DNA of 64,000 bases from contig NZ_CP021744.1 in assembly GCF_002192455.1 (NCBI RefSeq), positions 4,931,501 to 4,995,500 on the forward strand, in the 5' to 3' direction. The notes beneath the pieces are model-generated. The model searched no databases. It was not told where the DNA came from and saw only the letters and a program-made list of their open reading frames with translations. The stretch's first letter is position 1. Each line of letters opens with the position of its first letter. The position numbers and the translations under genes are program-made. The stretch is from Streptomyces albireticuli (lineage in GTDB: Bacteria > Actinomycetota > Actinomycetes > Streptomycetales > Streptomycetaceae). Below are positions 1 through 6,958 of the stretch, one piece after another.

Positions 1-420
1 CGTCGAGACGCACACCCCGCTCCACAGCCCCGCCCCGCCGAACACCGTCTCGCGCGGGCAGTCCTCGGGGAACTGGTGCAGCACCGAGAAGTAGACGAGG
101 AAGCCCACGACCGCGGCCAGCGCCGTCGAACCGTCCGACTTCTTCGCCATCCCGATGGCCACGCCCACGCAGAACAGCAGCGGCAGCCCCAGCCCCGAGT
201 CCAGCAGCGCGCCGCCCGCACCCGCGAAGACCTTCGCCACGTCCGTCCAACCCAGGCCGTCCTTGCCGAACACGTCCGGCTGCCCGAGCCGGTTGAGGAT
301 GCCCGCCGCCGGCAGCACCGCGATCGGCAGCTGGAGGCTGCGCCCCATCTTCTGGAGGTTCTGGAAGAGGACCTGCGTCCACTTCTTCCCCCGGGGCACC
401 GCCGCGGCGTTCGAACTCAT
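1..420 (-). CDS. PTS transporter subunit EIIC, N-acetylglucosamine type (partial, 5' part only)
   Basis: Membrane permease domain of a glucose/GlcNAc-family phosphotransferase system; the gene runs off the left edge, so only about 140 N-terminal codons are visible. The start at 420 gives MSSNAAAVPRGKKW followed by the EIIC opening 'LQLPIAVLPAAGILNRLGQ' and hydrophobic segments containing 'GVAIGMAKKSDGSTALAA'. It is transcribed away from nagF (659), with a DasR-like site at 475-490 about 55 bp upstream of its start. That site and the neighbouring EIIB make a NagE1/NagE2-type GlcNAc importer the best reading. Which of the two S. coelicolor paralogues it matches cannot be decided from this fragment. 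Confidence 0.88.
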   Translation of the reverse strand, partial: MSSNAAAVPRGKKWTQVLFQNLQKMGRSLQLPIAVLPAAGILNRLGQPDVFGKDGLGWTDVAKVFAGAGGALLDSGLGLPLLFCVGVAIGMAKKSDGSTALAAVVGFLVYFSVLHQFPEDCPRETVFGGAGLWSGVCVST

Positions 421-474
421 CTGCGTCCTCCCGGCCTGCCGCCCCGGCGACAGTCACTCGGTGCTTTGCCGCAT

Positions 475-490
475 ACTGGTGTAGACCACT
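475..490. promoter_or_regulatory. DasR-type operator (dre site)
   Basis: The sequence ACTGGTGTAGACCACT differs by one base from the dre consensus ACTGGTCTAGACCACT bound by the GntR/HutC regulator DasR. It lies between the divergent EIIC (start 420) and nagF (start 659) genes, as expected for GlcNAc PTS control. Function is inferred from the match and context. Confidence 0.85.
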
Positions 491-544
491 TGCGGTGTGT
501 TGTCCGGCCCCCGGAGCGCAGCGCCGGGTGATCGCCATTGTGGA

Positions 545-566
545 CGCCATCTTTCGTCAGATGGCG
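545..566. promoter_or_regulatory. Inverted repeat in the nagF upstream region
   Basis: Arms CGCCATCT (545-552) and AGATGGCG (559-566) are separated by six bases, roughly 95 bp upstream of nagF. It could be an operator or a 5' leader hairpin. No factor is recognised. Confidence 0.4.
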
Positions 567-658
567 GACATACGCCCGCGTAGTTGGGCTGAACGTGGGT
601 TACCGTGTGAAAGCCGGTCGGCGGGATCGCCGAAGGGCCGAGACAACCAGGAGTGGAC

Positions 659-892
659 ATGGCCACCAAGGCTGAGAAGATCGTCGCCGGGCTCGGCGGC
701 ATCGACAACATCGAAGAGGTCGAGGGCTGCATCACCCGCCTCCGCACCGAGGTCGCCGACCCGGAACTCGTCGATGAGGCCGCCCTCAAGGCCGCCGGCG
801 CGCACGGCGTCGTGAAGATGGGCACCGCCATCCAGGTCGTCATCGGCACCGACGCCGACCCGATCGCCGGCGAGATCGAAGACATGATGTGA
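659..892 (+). CDS. nagF: PTS glucose/GlcNAc-family transporter subunit EIIB
   Basis: 77-residue phosphocarrier that passes phosphate from EIIA to sugar entering through EIIC. The EIIB active-site motif is visible as 'EVEGCITRLRTEV', with the phosphorylated cysteine at about residue 22, and the usual 'GVVKMGTAIQVVIG' segment follows. The start at 659 is preceded by AGGAG at 649-653; an in-frame GTG at 653 overlaps that RBS and is less likely. It is encoded as a separate protein next to an EIIC gene, as in the GlcNAc PTS of S. coelicolor, and probably answers to DasR through the site at 475-490. A nested hairpin at 912-954 closes the unit. Confidence 0.9.
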   Translation: MATKAEKIVAGLGGIDNIEEVEGCITRLRTEVADPELVDEAALKAAGAHGVVKMGTAIQVVIGTDADPIAGEIEDMM

Positions 893-911
893 GCCACTGA
901 GCTCCCGCCGA

Positions 912-954
912 GGGCCCCGCGCCCGGTTCGCCGCAATGAACCGGAGCGGGGCCC
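912..954 (+). terminator. Nested hairpin terminator after nagF
   Basis: Outer arms GGGCCCCGC (912-920) and GCGGGGCCC (946-954) enclose an inner stem CCGGTTC/GAACCGG (923-929/938-944). It sits 20 bp after the nagF stop and before rph. There is no long T tract, which is usual in streptomycetes. Confidence 0.75.
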
Positions 955-988
955 TTCGCAATGCCGCGGTGCCGATAGGCTCATCACC

Positions 989-1720
<732 letters not shown>

Positions 1721-1830
1721 CGGGCAACCGTAAGGCCCTGTACGAGCGTTCCTAGGGATACAGACACGGGCGTACGACCGCGAAGCGCCGCGGCCGTACG
1801 CCCGTGGCCACGCACCGGAAGGGAACCGCC

Positions 1831-2220
1831 ATGCCCGCACGCCACCGCACCAGGGCCGCCGTCGTCCTGGCCGCCGCCGCGCTCGCCCTGCCGCTGGCCG
1901 CCGGCTGCTCCGCCGCCCAGAAGGCCGTCGACTGCGCCCGCCTCGGCGTCGAGATCACCAACGACGTCGACGACCTCCAGCGGGCCGTGACGGACGCCGC
2001 CCAGGACCCCGGCAAGGCCGACAAGATCCTGGACACCCTCGACAAGGACACCAGGAAGCTCAAGGACAAGACGGACGACACGGATGTGAGCAAGGCCCTC
2101 GACCACCTCCAGACGGCCGTGGCCAACGTCCGCGAGGCCGAGCGGCAGAACAAGGCGCCCGACCTGACACCGGTCAAGGACGCGGCCGGCGAACTGGCGA
2201 AGGTCTGCACGTCGAAGTGA
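1831..2220 (+). CDS. Small secreted lipoprotein of unknown function
   Basis: 129-residue predicted lipoprotein. The N-terminus MPARHRTRAA is followed by a hydrophobic stretch ending in the lipobox LAAGC (Cys26, expected lipidation site). The mature part is alpha-helical and charged, with heptad-like spacing ('ITNDVDDLQRAVTDAAQDP', 'LKDKTDDTDVSKALDHL') and ends 'ELAKVCTSK'. I chose the ATG at 1831, preceded by GGAAGGG, over the in-frame GTG at 1804, because it places the positive charges directly before the hydrophobic core. It lies between rph and rdgB on the same strand with 46 bp to rdgB. No enzymatic motif is seen; function unknown. Confidence 0.85.
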   Translation: MPARHRTRAAVVLAAAALALPLAAGCSAAQKAVDCARLGVEITNDVDDLQRAVTDAAQDPGKADKILDTLDKDTRKLKDKTDDTDVSKALDHLQTAVANVREAERQNKAPDLTPVKDAAGELAKVCTSK

Positions 2221-2266
2221 GCGGGCCCCGGGGGACACGGCCGGAGCACCCGGGATAATCCCACCC

Positions 2267-2869
2267 ATGAAGCGCCTGATCCTCGCCACCCGCAACGCCA
2301 ACAAGGTCACCGAGCTCCGCGCCATCCTGGAGGAGGCGGGCCTCGACGTCGAGCTCGTCGGCGCCGACGCCTACCCCGAGATCCCGGACGTCAAGGAGAC
2401 CGGCGTCACCTTCGCCGAGAACGCCCTCCTCAAGGCCCACGCCCTGGCCCGCGCCACCGGCTTCCCGGCCGTCGCCGACGACTCCGGCCTCTGTGTCGAC
2501 GTCCTCAACGGCGCCCCCGGCATCTTCTCGGCCCGCTGGGCCGGCACCCACGGCGACGACAAGGCCAACCTCGACCTCCTCCTCGCCCAGCTCGGCGACA
2601 TTGCCGACGAACACCGCGCCGCGCACTTCGCCTGCGCCGCGGCCCTCGCCCTCCCGGACGGCACGGAGCGCGTGGTCGAAGGCCGTCTGGAGGGCACCCT
2701 GCGCCACGAGCCGTCGGGCACCGGCGGCTTCGGCTACGACCCGGTCCTCCAGCCCCTGGGCGAGACCCGCACCTGCGCGGAACTGACCCCGGCGGAGAAG
2801 AACGCGATCAGCCACCGGGGGAAGGCGTTCCGGGGCCTGGTGCCGGTGGTCCGGGAGCTGCTGGGGTGA
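2267..2869 (+). CDS. rdgB: RdgB/HAM1 family non-canonical purine NTP pyrophosphatase
   Basis: 200-residue enzyme hydrolysing dITP, ITP and XTP to monophosphates, removing deaminated purines from the nucleotide pool. Characteristic motifs: 'LILATRNANKVTELRAIL' at the N-terminus, 'ENALLKAHALARATGFPAVADDSGLCVDVL' region with the catalytic D-D-S-G, 'GAPGIFSARWAG', 'EGRLEGTL' and 'GGFGYDPVLQP'. Closing 'NAISHRGKAF' is also typical. It ends 8 bp before a strong hairpin separating it from the opposing tRNA-Leu. Confidence 0.97.
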   Translation: MKRLILATRNANKVTELRAILEEAGLDVELVGADAYPEIPDVKETGVTFAENALLKAHALARATGFPAVADDSGLCVDVLNGAPGIFSARWAGTHGDDKANLDLLLAQLGDIADEHRAAHFACAAALALPDGTERVVEGRLEGTLRHEPSGTGGFGYDPVLQPLGETRTCAELTPAEKNAISHRGKAFRGLVPVVRELLG

Positions 2870-2876
2870 TGAACGC

Positions 2877-2910
2877 GAAGTGCGCGGCACCGATCGGCGC
2901 CGCGCACTTC
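2877..2910. terminator. Bidirectional hairpin between rdgB and tRNA-Leu
   Basis: Perfect 12-bp stem GAAGTGCGCGGC (2877-2888) / GCCGCGCACTTC (2899-2910) with a 10-base spacer containing CGATCG. It is placed to terminate rdgB on the plus strand and the tRNA-Leu/HNH transcript on the minus strand. Confidence 0.85.
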
Positions 2911-2915
2911 CGAAG

Positions 2916-2991
2916 TGGGCCCGGTGGGACTCGAACCCACGACACACCGGACCTAAACCGGCGCCCTCTTGGCCAGCTGGGGTACGGACCC
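2916..2991 (-). tRNA. tRNA-Leu (anticodon UAG), atypical short variable arm
   Basis: On the minus strand, GGGTCCG (from 2991) pairs with CGGGCCC at the 3' end and the discriminator is A. The anticodon arm is GCCGG-TTTAGGT-CCGGT, giving anticodon TAG (reads CUA, Leu). The T arm is GTGGG-TTCGAGT-CCCAC. CCA is not encoded. Two points are odd: the variable region is only about 5 nt, whereas bacterial tRNA-Leu normally has a long variable arm, and the D arm starts with CCCC and is slightly enlarged. The 3' end of the upstream HNH gene overlaps it and uses the anticodon TAG as its stop codon. It could be a functional class I-like tRNA or a degenerate copy. Confidence 0.8.
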
Positions 2992-3876
2992 GTGGCGCCC
3001 ACTGTACTGTGCCTCGCCACACGCCCGCGAAGGGACTGTTGTACGGGATGACCTGTTCGAGAACGTGCGGGTCTGGCTGTGGCAGGACGGGCACAGATAC
3101 CGCAGATTCTCGGTGCGGTTGTCCAGGCGGTCGCCGTTGATGTGGTCGATCTCCAGGACGAGTCGCTTGCCTTGCCAGGTGCCGCTGATACCGCATGCGC
3201 CACAGACGTGAGGGACGCCGAGCTCGTCGAGCGACCGCCGGAGGAGAACGGTCTTTGTCCGAGGCGAACCTGGCGGCAGTCTCCGGAGGATCTCCGAGGC
3301 GTTCTTCCGGTTGTGCGAGGGCCGTCCGCGTTGATGCCCCTGCCCGACGAAGTGCGATGTGGAGATCCCGTACGTCGCGATGCTCCGCTTGGCCAGTGCG
3401 CGGCCCGCTCCACCGTTGGGCCGCCCCAGCGTCCGCATCACCCCGGCCAGACTGTAGGACTCGGCGACCGCTTTCCGTAGCTCGATCTCCGGAATCAGCG
3501 TCGCCCCACGGTTTCCCCGCCTGCCTGTGAAGTGCGAGGTGTCGATACCGTAGCGCTCAAGCTTCCTGCCGAGGTGGCTGTACGCGCTGTCATACGGCGG
3601 AACGCCCATGTACTCGAGCATCTCCCGGATGCTGTGACAACGGGTGGCCGCCTCCTCCAGTAGTTCCTTGGAGTAGCTGCGCCGCGCACGTGGGGGGAGA
3701 GGTTCCTCGACGAAGTGCCCGGTGGCTATGCCGTAGTGGTCGAGACGACTGCGGAGGTATCTGAGCGGCCCACTGCCGAGAGGGGCATCGAGTCTGCGCA
3801 GCATGTCGATGAGGCTGGTGGACGTAGCGGCCGTCCTGGTCAGCCGGTCCTCGGTGTACGAGGCGCGCTGTGTCAC
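2953..3876 (-). CDS. HNH endonuclease with three repeated DNA-binding-like modules
   Basis: 307-residue protein. Three modules of about 55-60 residues each end in a similar tag: YGIATGHF (to 55), YGIDTSHF (to 116) and YGISTSHF (to 176). The tags follow helices that look like small helix-turn-helix units. A C-terminal HNH nuclease domain follows: CGAC zinc ligands at 225-228, catalytic 'EIDHING' at 242-248, 'DNRTENLRYLCPSCH' at 252-266. The GTG start at 3876 overlaps the TGA of the upstream HNH gene (GTGA), implying translational coupling. The last 12 residues are read from tRNA-Leu DNA. Third positions are less strictly G/C than in neighbours, suggesting acquisition. Target and role unknown. 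Confidence 0.85.
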   Translation of the reverse strand: MTQRASYTEDRLTRTAATSTSLIDMLRRLDAPLGSGPLRYLRSRLDHYGIATGHFVEEPLPPRARRSYSKELLEEAATRCHSIREMLEYMGVPPYDSAYSHLGRKLERYGIDTSHFTGRRGNRGATLIPEIELRKAVAESYSLAGVMRTLGRPNGGAGRALAKRSIATYGISTSHFVGQGHQRGRPSHNRKNASEILRRLPPGSPRTKTVLLRRSLDELGVPHVCGACGISGTWQGKRLVLEIDHINGDRLDNRTENLRYLCPSCHSQTRTFSNRSSRTTVPSRACGEAQYSGRHGSVPQLAKRAPV

Positions 3877-4496
3877 GCTGGGTTCCTTCGCTTCCGGCCG
3901 CGGTAGGTATCGGTCACCGCATGGCAGTTGGGGCAGAGGAAGCGGAGGTTCTCCGGCCGGTTGTCCCACCAGTCACCGTTGAGGTGGTCCACCTCCAGCC
4001 GGAGGGGTTCGCCGTTCCATACAGTGCCGTTCCCGCACTCGGCGCACGATTCGTCCGCACCGGTCTTCAGCAGTGCCCGGCGCAGTCTCTGGCCCGAGAC
4101 GCGTCCGTCCGACGGTGAGCCCATCGTGAGCAGGCTCCTGGAAGCCCGCTTCGGCCCGGTGCGAGCCGCCGAGAAGTGAGAGGTGTCGATGCCGAGCGCC
4201 GCGATTCGCCGCCCGATATGAGCCTGGTTCCCGCCCACCGGGCTGATGCCGAGTCGCCGCACCACCTCCACGACGCTTCCCGAAAGAGCGACCAGCTCCC
4301 GCAGCGTCGCCTCTGTGTGGCGGACCCGGCTCGTCGTGAAGTGCGAGGTGTCCACCCCGAGCTCGGCCATCCTGGCCCGGATGTACGTCCGGCTGCCCGG
4401 TGTCGACGTGCCACCGCACCGGCGCACCGCCTCGTCGTACGACGCCGAGGCGCGTGCGACCTCGACGAGCATCTCGCATGTGTACCTGACCGGCAT
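3873..4496 (-). CDS. HNH endonuclease with two repeated DNA-binding-like modules
   Basis: 207-residue companion of the gene at 2953-3876. Two modules end in LGVDTSHF (to residue 53) and LGIDTSHF (to 108), each preceded by a pattern of an S-x-S turn, 'EVVRRLG' type helix and 'IRARMAELG' type helix. The HNH domain follows: CAEC at 151-154, 'EVDHLNGD' at 168-175, 'DNRPENLRFLCPNCH' at 178-192. The start at 4496 is preceded by GGAGGGG. Single HNH proteins of this kind resemble free-standing homing-type or phage nucleases, but a coupled pair with different module numbers is unusual. Function unknown. Confidence 0.85.
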   Translation of the reverse strand: MPVRYTCEMLVEVARASASYDEAVRRCGGTSTPGSRTYIRARMAELGVDTSHFTTSRVRHTEATLRELVALSGSVVEVVRRLGISPVGGNQAHIGRRIAALGIDTSHFSAARTGPKRASRSLLTMGSPSDGRVSGQRLRRALLKTGADESCAECGNGTVWNGEPLRLEVDHLNGDWWDNRPENLRFLCPNCHAVTDTYRGRKRRNPA

Positions 4497-4520
4497 GGTT
4501 CCCCTCCGTACGGACCGGCG

Positions 4521-4558
4521 GAGGGTTCCCGGACCCGCGGCCGCGTCCGGGAACCCTC
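4521..4558. promoter_or_regulatory. 14-bp perfect hairpin upstream of the HNH pair
   Basis: Arms 4521-4534 (GAGGGTTCCCGGAC) and 4545-4558 pair perfectly around a 10-base GC loop. It lies about 110 bp downstream of the MFS gene and 25 bp upstream of the first HNH start on the same strand. It may terminate the MFS transcript, or form a leader or operator for the HNH genes. Confidence 0.6.
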
Positions 4559-4668
4559 ACTCACCGGTAATGGCTTCAGAGTCCTGGGCACGGCCGCGTC
4601 CACACGTTCGCGGCCTCGAACTCCTCAACGAAGGGATCATCGGACAGTTACGCCGAAGGCTGGACGTG

Positions 4669-6171
4669 TCAGAACTTCGGGTCCGGCGCCCGGGACGTCA
4701 CTATTTCCGCCGCCTCCTCCTTCGTGGAGACCGACGGCGGGGAGCCCTCCAGCGGCTGGCGGGCCGTCTCGCGCATGCAGGCCACCGCGACCATGCCGAC
4801 CAGCGCCGCGGCCATCGCGTAGAAGGCCGGGGCCATGTCGCTGCCCGTGGCGTGGATCAGGCCCGTGACCGCCAGTGGGGTCGTGCCGCCGAAGAGGGAC
4901 GTCGAGAGGTTGTAGCCGATGGACAGCGAGCCGTAGCGGACCGGGGTGGGGAAGAGGGCGGGCAGGGCGGAGGACATCGTGCCGAGGAGGCAGACCAGGG
5001 GGAGGCCGAGCATCAGCATGCCGCCGGAGACCGCCACCAGGCCGCCCTGCTTGAGGAGGAGGAACGCCGGGACCGACAGCAGGAAGAAGCCGCCCATGCC
5101 CGCCATCAGGAGCGGCTTGCGGCCGAGGCGGTCGTTGAGCCGGCCGACGAAGGTCATCAGCAGCATCAGCAGGACCATCGTGACGATCAGGATCACCAGG
5201 CCGTGGGCGTCGTCGTAGCCGAGCTCGTCGGTGAGGTACGTCGGCATGTAGGACAGCAGCATGTAGTCCGTGATGCCGTACGCGCCGGCCAGCACGACGC
5301 ACAGCAGCAGCCGCGACCACTGGGTGACGAAGATCTGCTTCAGCTCGGCGCTCTCGCTGCTGAGCGGCTCCCCGGCCGGGCTCCCGCTCTCCTCCTCCAG
5401 CTTCTGGTAGGCCGGGGTGTCCTCCAGCCTCAGCCGGAGGTAGAGGCCGACGAGGCCGAGCGGGCCGGCGACCAGGAAGGGCACCCGCCAGCCCCAGTCG
5501 GCCATGGCCGCCGAGCCGAGCGTCGTGCTCATGAGGGTGACGAGGCCGGCCGCGCCGATGTAGCCCGCGAGGGTGCCGACTTCGAGGAAGCTGGCGAAGA
5601 AGCCGCGCCGCTTGTCGGGCGCGTACTCGGCTATGAAGGTGGACGCGCCGCCGTACTCGCCGCCGGTGGAGAAGCCCTGGAGCATCCGGAAGCAGATCAG
5701 CAGGACCGGTGACCAGAAGCCGATGGTCGCGTAGGAGGGGATCAGGCCGATCGCGAAGGTGCCGGAGGCCATCAGGATCATGGTCAGGGCCAGTACGCGC
5801 TTGCGGCCGACGCGGTCGCCGAGCGGGCCGAAGAACAGGCCGCCCAGGGGCCGGACGAGGAACGCCACGGCGAAGGTGGCCAGCGAGGACAGCAGCCGGA
5901 CGGTGTCGTTCCCGGAGGGGAAGAAGACGTCCCCGAGGGTCACGGCCAGGTAGCTGTAGATGCCGAAGTCGAACCACTCCATCGCGTTGCCGAGGGCCGC
6001 CGCCTTCACCGCGCGGCGGACGGTCGCCTCGTCCGTGACGGTGATGTCGGTGCGCCGCAGCGGGGGGTTGCGGCGCCGGGCGACGGCCCGGAACAGGGCG
6101 GGGTGGCGTCTGACCGCCGCCGGGTCGGTCGTCGTCTCGGTCTCCGCCTCGGGGCTGCTGCCGGTGGACAC
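4669..6171 (-). CDS. MFS transporter, metabolite:H+ symporter (ProP-like) family
   Basis: 500-residue 12-TM proton symporter of the MHS branch of the major facilitator superfamily, which imports osmolytes (proline, betaine) or organic acids. Visible hallmarks: 'ALGNAMEWFDFGIYSYLAV' in TM1, 'RPLGGLFFGPLGDRVGRKR' for the loop 2-3 signature, 'RMLQGFSTGGEYGGA' in TM4 and 'RLNDRLGRKPLL' in the middle loop. The N-terminal 45 residues are a polar cytoplasmic tail. It is monocistronic and divergent from the gene at 6431. Substrate cannot be told from sequence alone. Confidence 0.92.
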   Translation of the reverse strand: MSTGSSPEAETETTTDPAAVRRHPALFRAVARRRNPPLRRTDITVTDEATVRRAVKAAALGNAMEWFDFGIYSYLAVTLGDVFFPSGNDTVRLLSSLATFAVAFLVRPLGGLFFGPLGDRVGRKRVLALTMILMASGTFAIGLIPSYATIGFWSPVLLICFRMLQGFSTGGEYGGASTFIAEYAPDKRRGFFASFLEVGTLAGYIGAAGLVTLMSTTLGSAAMADWGWRVPFLVAGPLGLVGLYLRLRLEDTPAYQKLEEESGSPAGEPLSSESAELKQIFVTQWSRLLLCVVLAGAYGITDYMLLSYMPTYLTDELGYDDAHGLVILIVTMVLLMLLMTFVGRLNDRLGRKPLLMAGMGGFFLLSVPAFLLLKQGGLVAVSGGMLMLGLPLVCLLGTMSSALPALFPTPVRYGSLSIGYNLSTSLFGGTTPLAVTGLIHATGSDMAPAFYAMAAALVGMVAVACMRETARQPLEGSPPSVSTKEEAAEIVTSRAPDPKF

Positions 6172-6430
6172 GGCTCGGCTTCCTCTCGTTCGGCTCGGCC
6201 GCGTGGTGCGCCGACAGTGCTCGTACGGGTGGGCGTGATGCGTCTGCGCGCTGTGCGACGGCTCAAACCGGTGGGGTGGGGGTGAGGGAGATAGGTCACT
6301 CGGGCGAGGCAGGGCGGGAGGGAACCTGATATAGGCATGAAGGGAACGCGTCGCCCGAATTCACCGTCCTCAGAGCTGAGGGCGGGCAGCACCCCCTCAT
6401 CAGCACGTCCCCACCCAGGAAGAGAGGCCG

Positions 6431-6958
6431 ATGGCCGACCGTGCCGAGTCTCGCCGGGCCAGACCGCGTACCGTCGTGGCGGTCTTCGCGGCGGTGACCG
6501 CCGTGGCGTTCGGTGGCGTGTGGTTCAGCCAGGCGCAGGACCGTGCGAGCGCGGTGTCCGACGCCCCGAAGACGGCGGCGGCCCAGAAGTCGAAGGCGCC
6601 GCGCGGGGTGGGCGAGGCGAAGGTCGACGCCGCGCCGGCGAAGACCCCGGGGGTGCGCGAGTGCGGGCTGGGCGAGCCGGTCGTGGAGCCGGAGATCATC
6701 ACACTGACGTGCGCGGACGCCGGGATGGTGGCGAGCGGGATCACCTGGGCGCACTACGCGCTGGACGGCGCCGAGGGCAATGGTGTGGTGCAGGTGTCAC
6801 GAGGTGCGAACGGGGCGGGTGTGACGTCCTTCCCGGCGCGTTTCCGGCTCTACGGCGCGAAGAACGTCGACGGGAAGATGGCGTTCACCGGCCTGGAGGT
6901 CGACTACACGGGGGCCACGCCCCTCGGTGAGTCGCGGGAAACGTACTCGATCGCGTGA
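6431..6958 (+). CDS. Membrane-anchored or secreted protein paired with a sensor kinase
   Basis: 175-residue protein with an Arg-rich N-terminus, one hydrophobic segment (about residues 14-30, 'TVVAVFAAVTAVAFGGVWF') and an extracytoplasmic remainder with an Ala/Lys-rich linker and two cysteines ('RECGLGE', 'LTCADAG') that could form a disulfide. I do not recognise a named domain. Its TGA overlaps the ATG of the histidine kinase at 6958 (TGATG), so the two are probably made together. A role as accessory or ligand-sensing partner of the kinase is inference from this coupling only. Confidence 0.78.
   Translation: MADRAESRRARPRTVVAVFAAVTAVAFGGVWFSQAQDRASAVSDAPKTAAAQKSKAPRGVGEAKVDAAPAKTPGVRECGLGEPVVEPEIITLTCADAGMVASGITWAHYALDGAEGNGVVQVSRGANGAGVTSFPARFRLYGAKNVDGKMAFTGLEVDYTGATPLGESRETYSIA

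Noticed and set aside
2953..4496. Integrative element at tRNA-Leu
   Set aside because: The HNH genes lie at the tRNA 5' side, and no integrase or duplicated tRNA 3' end was seen.
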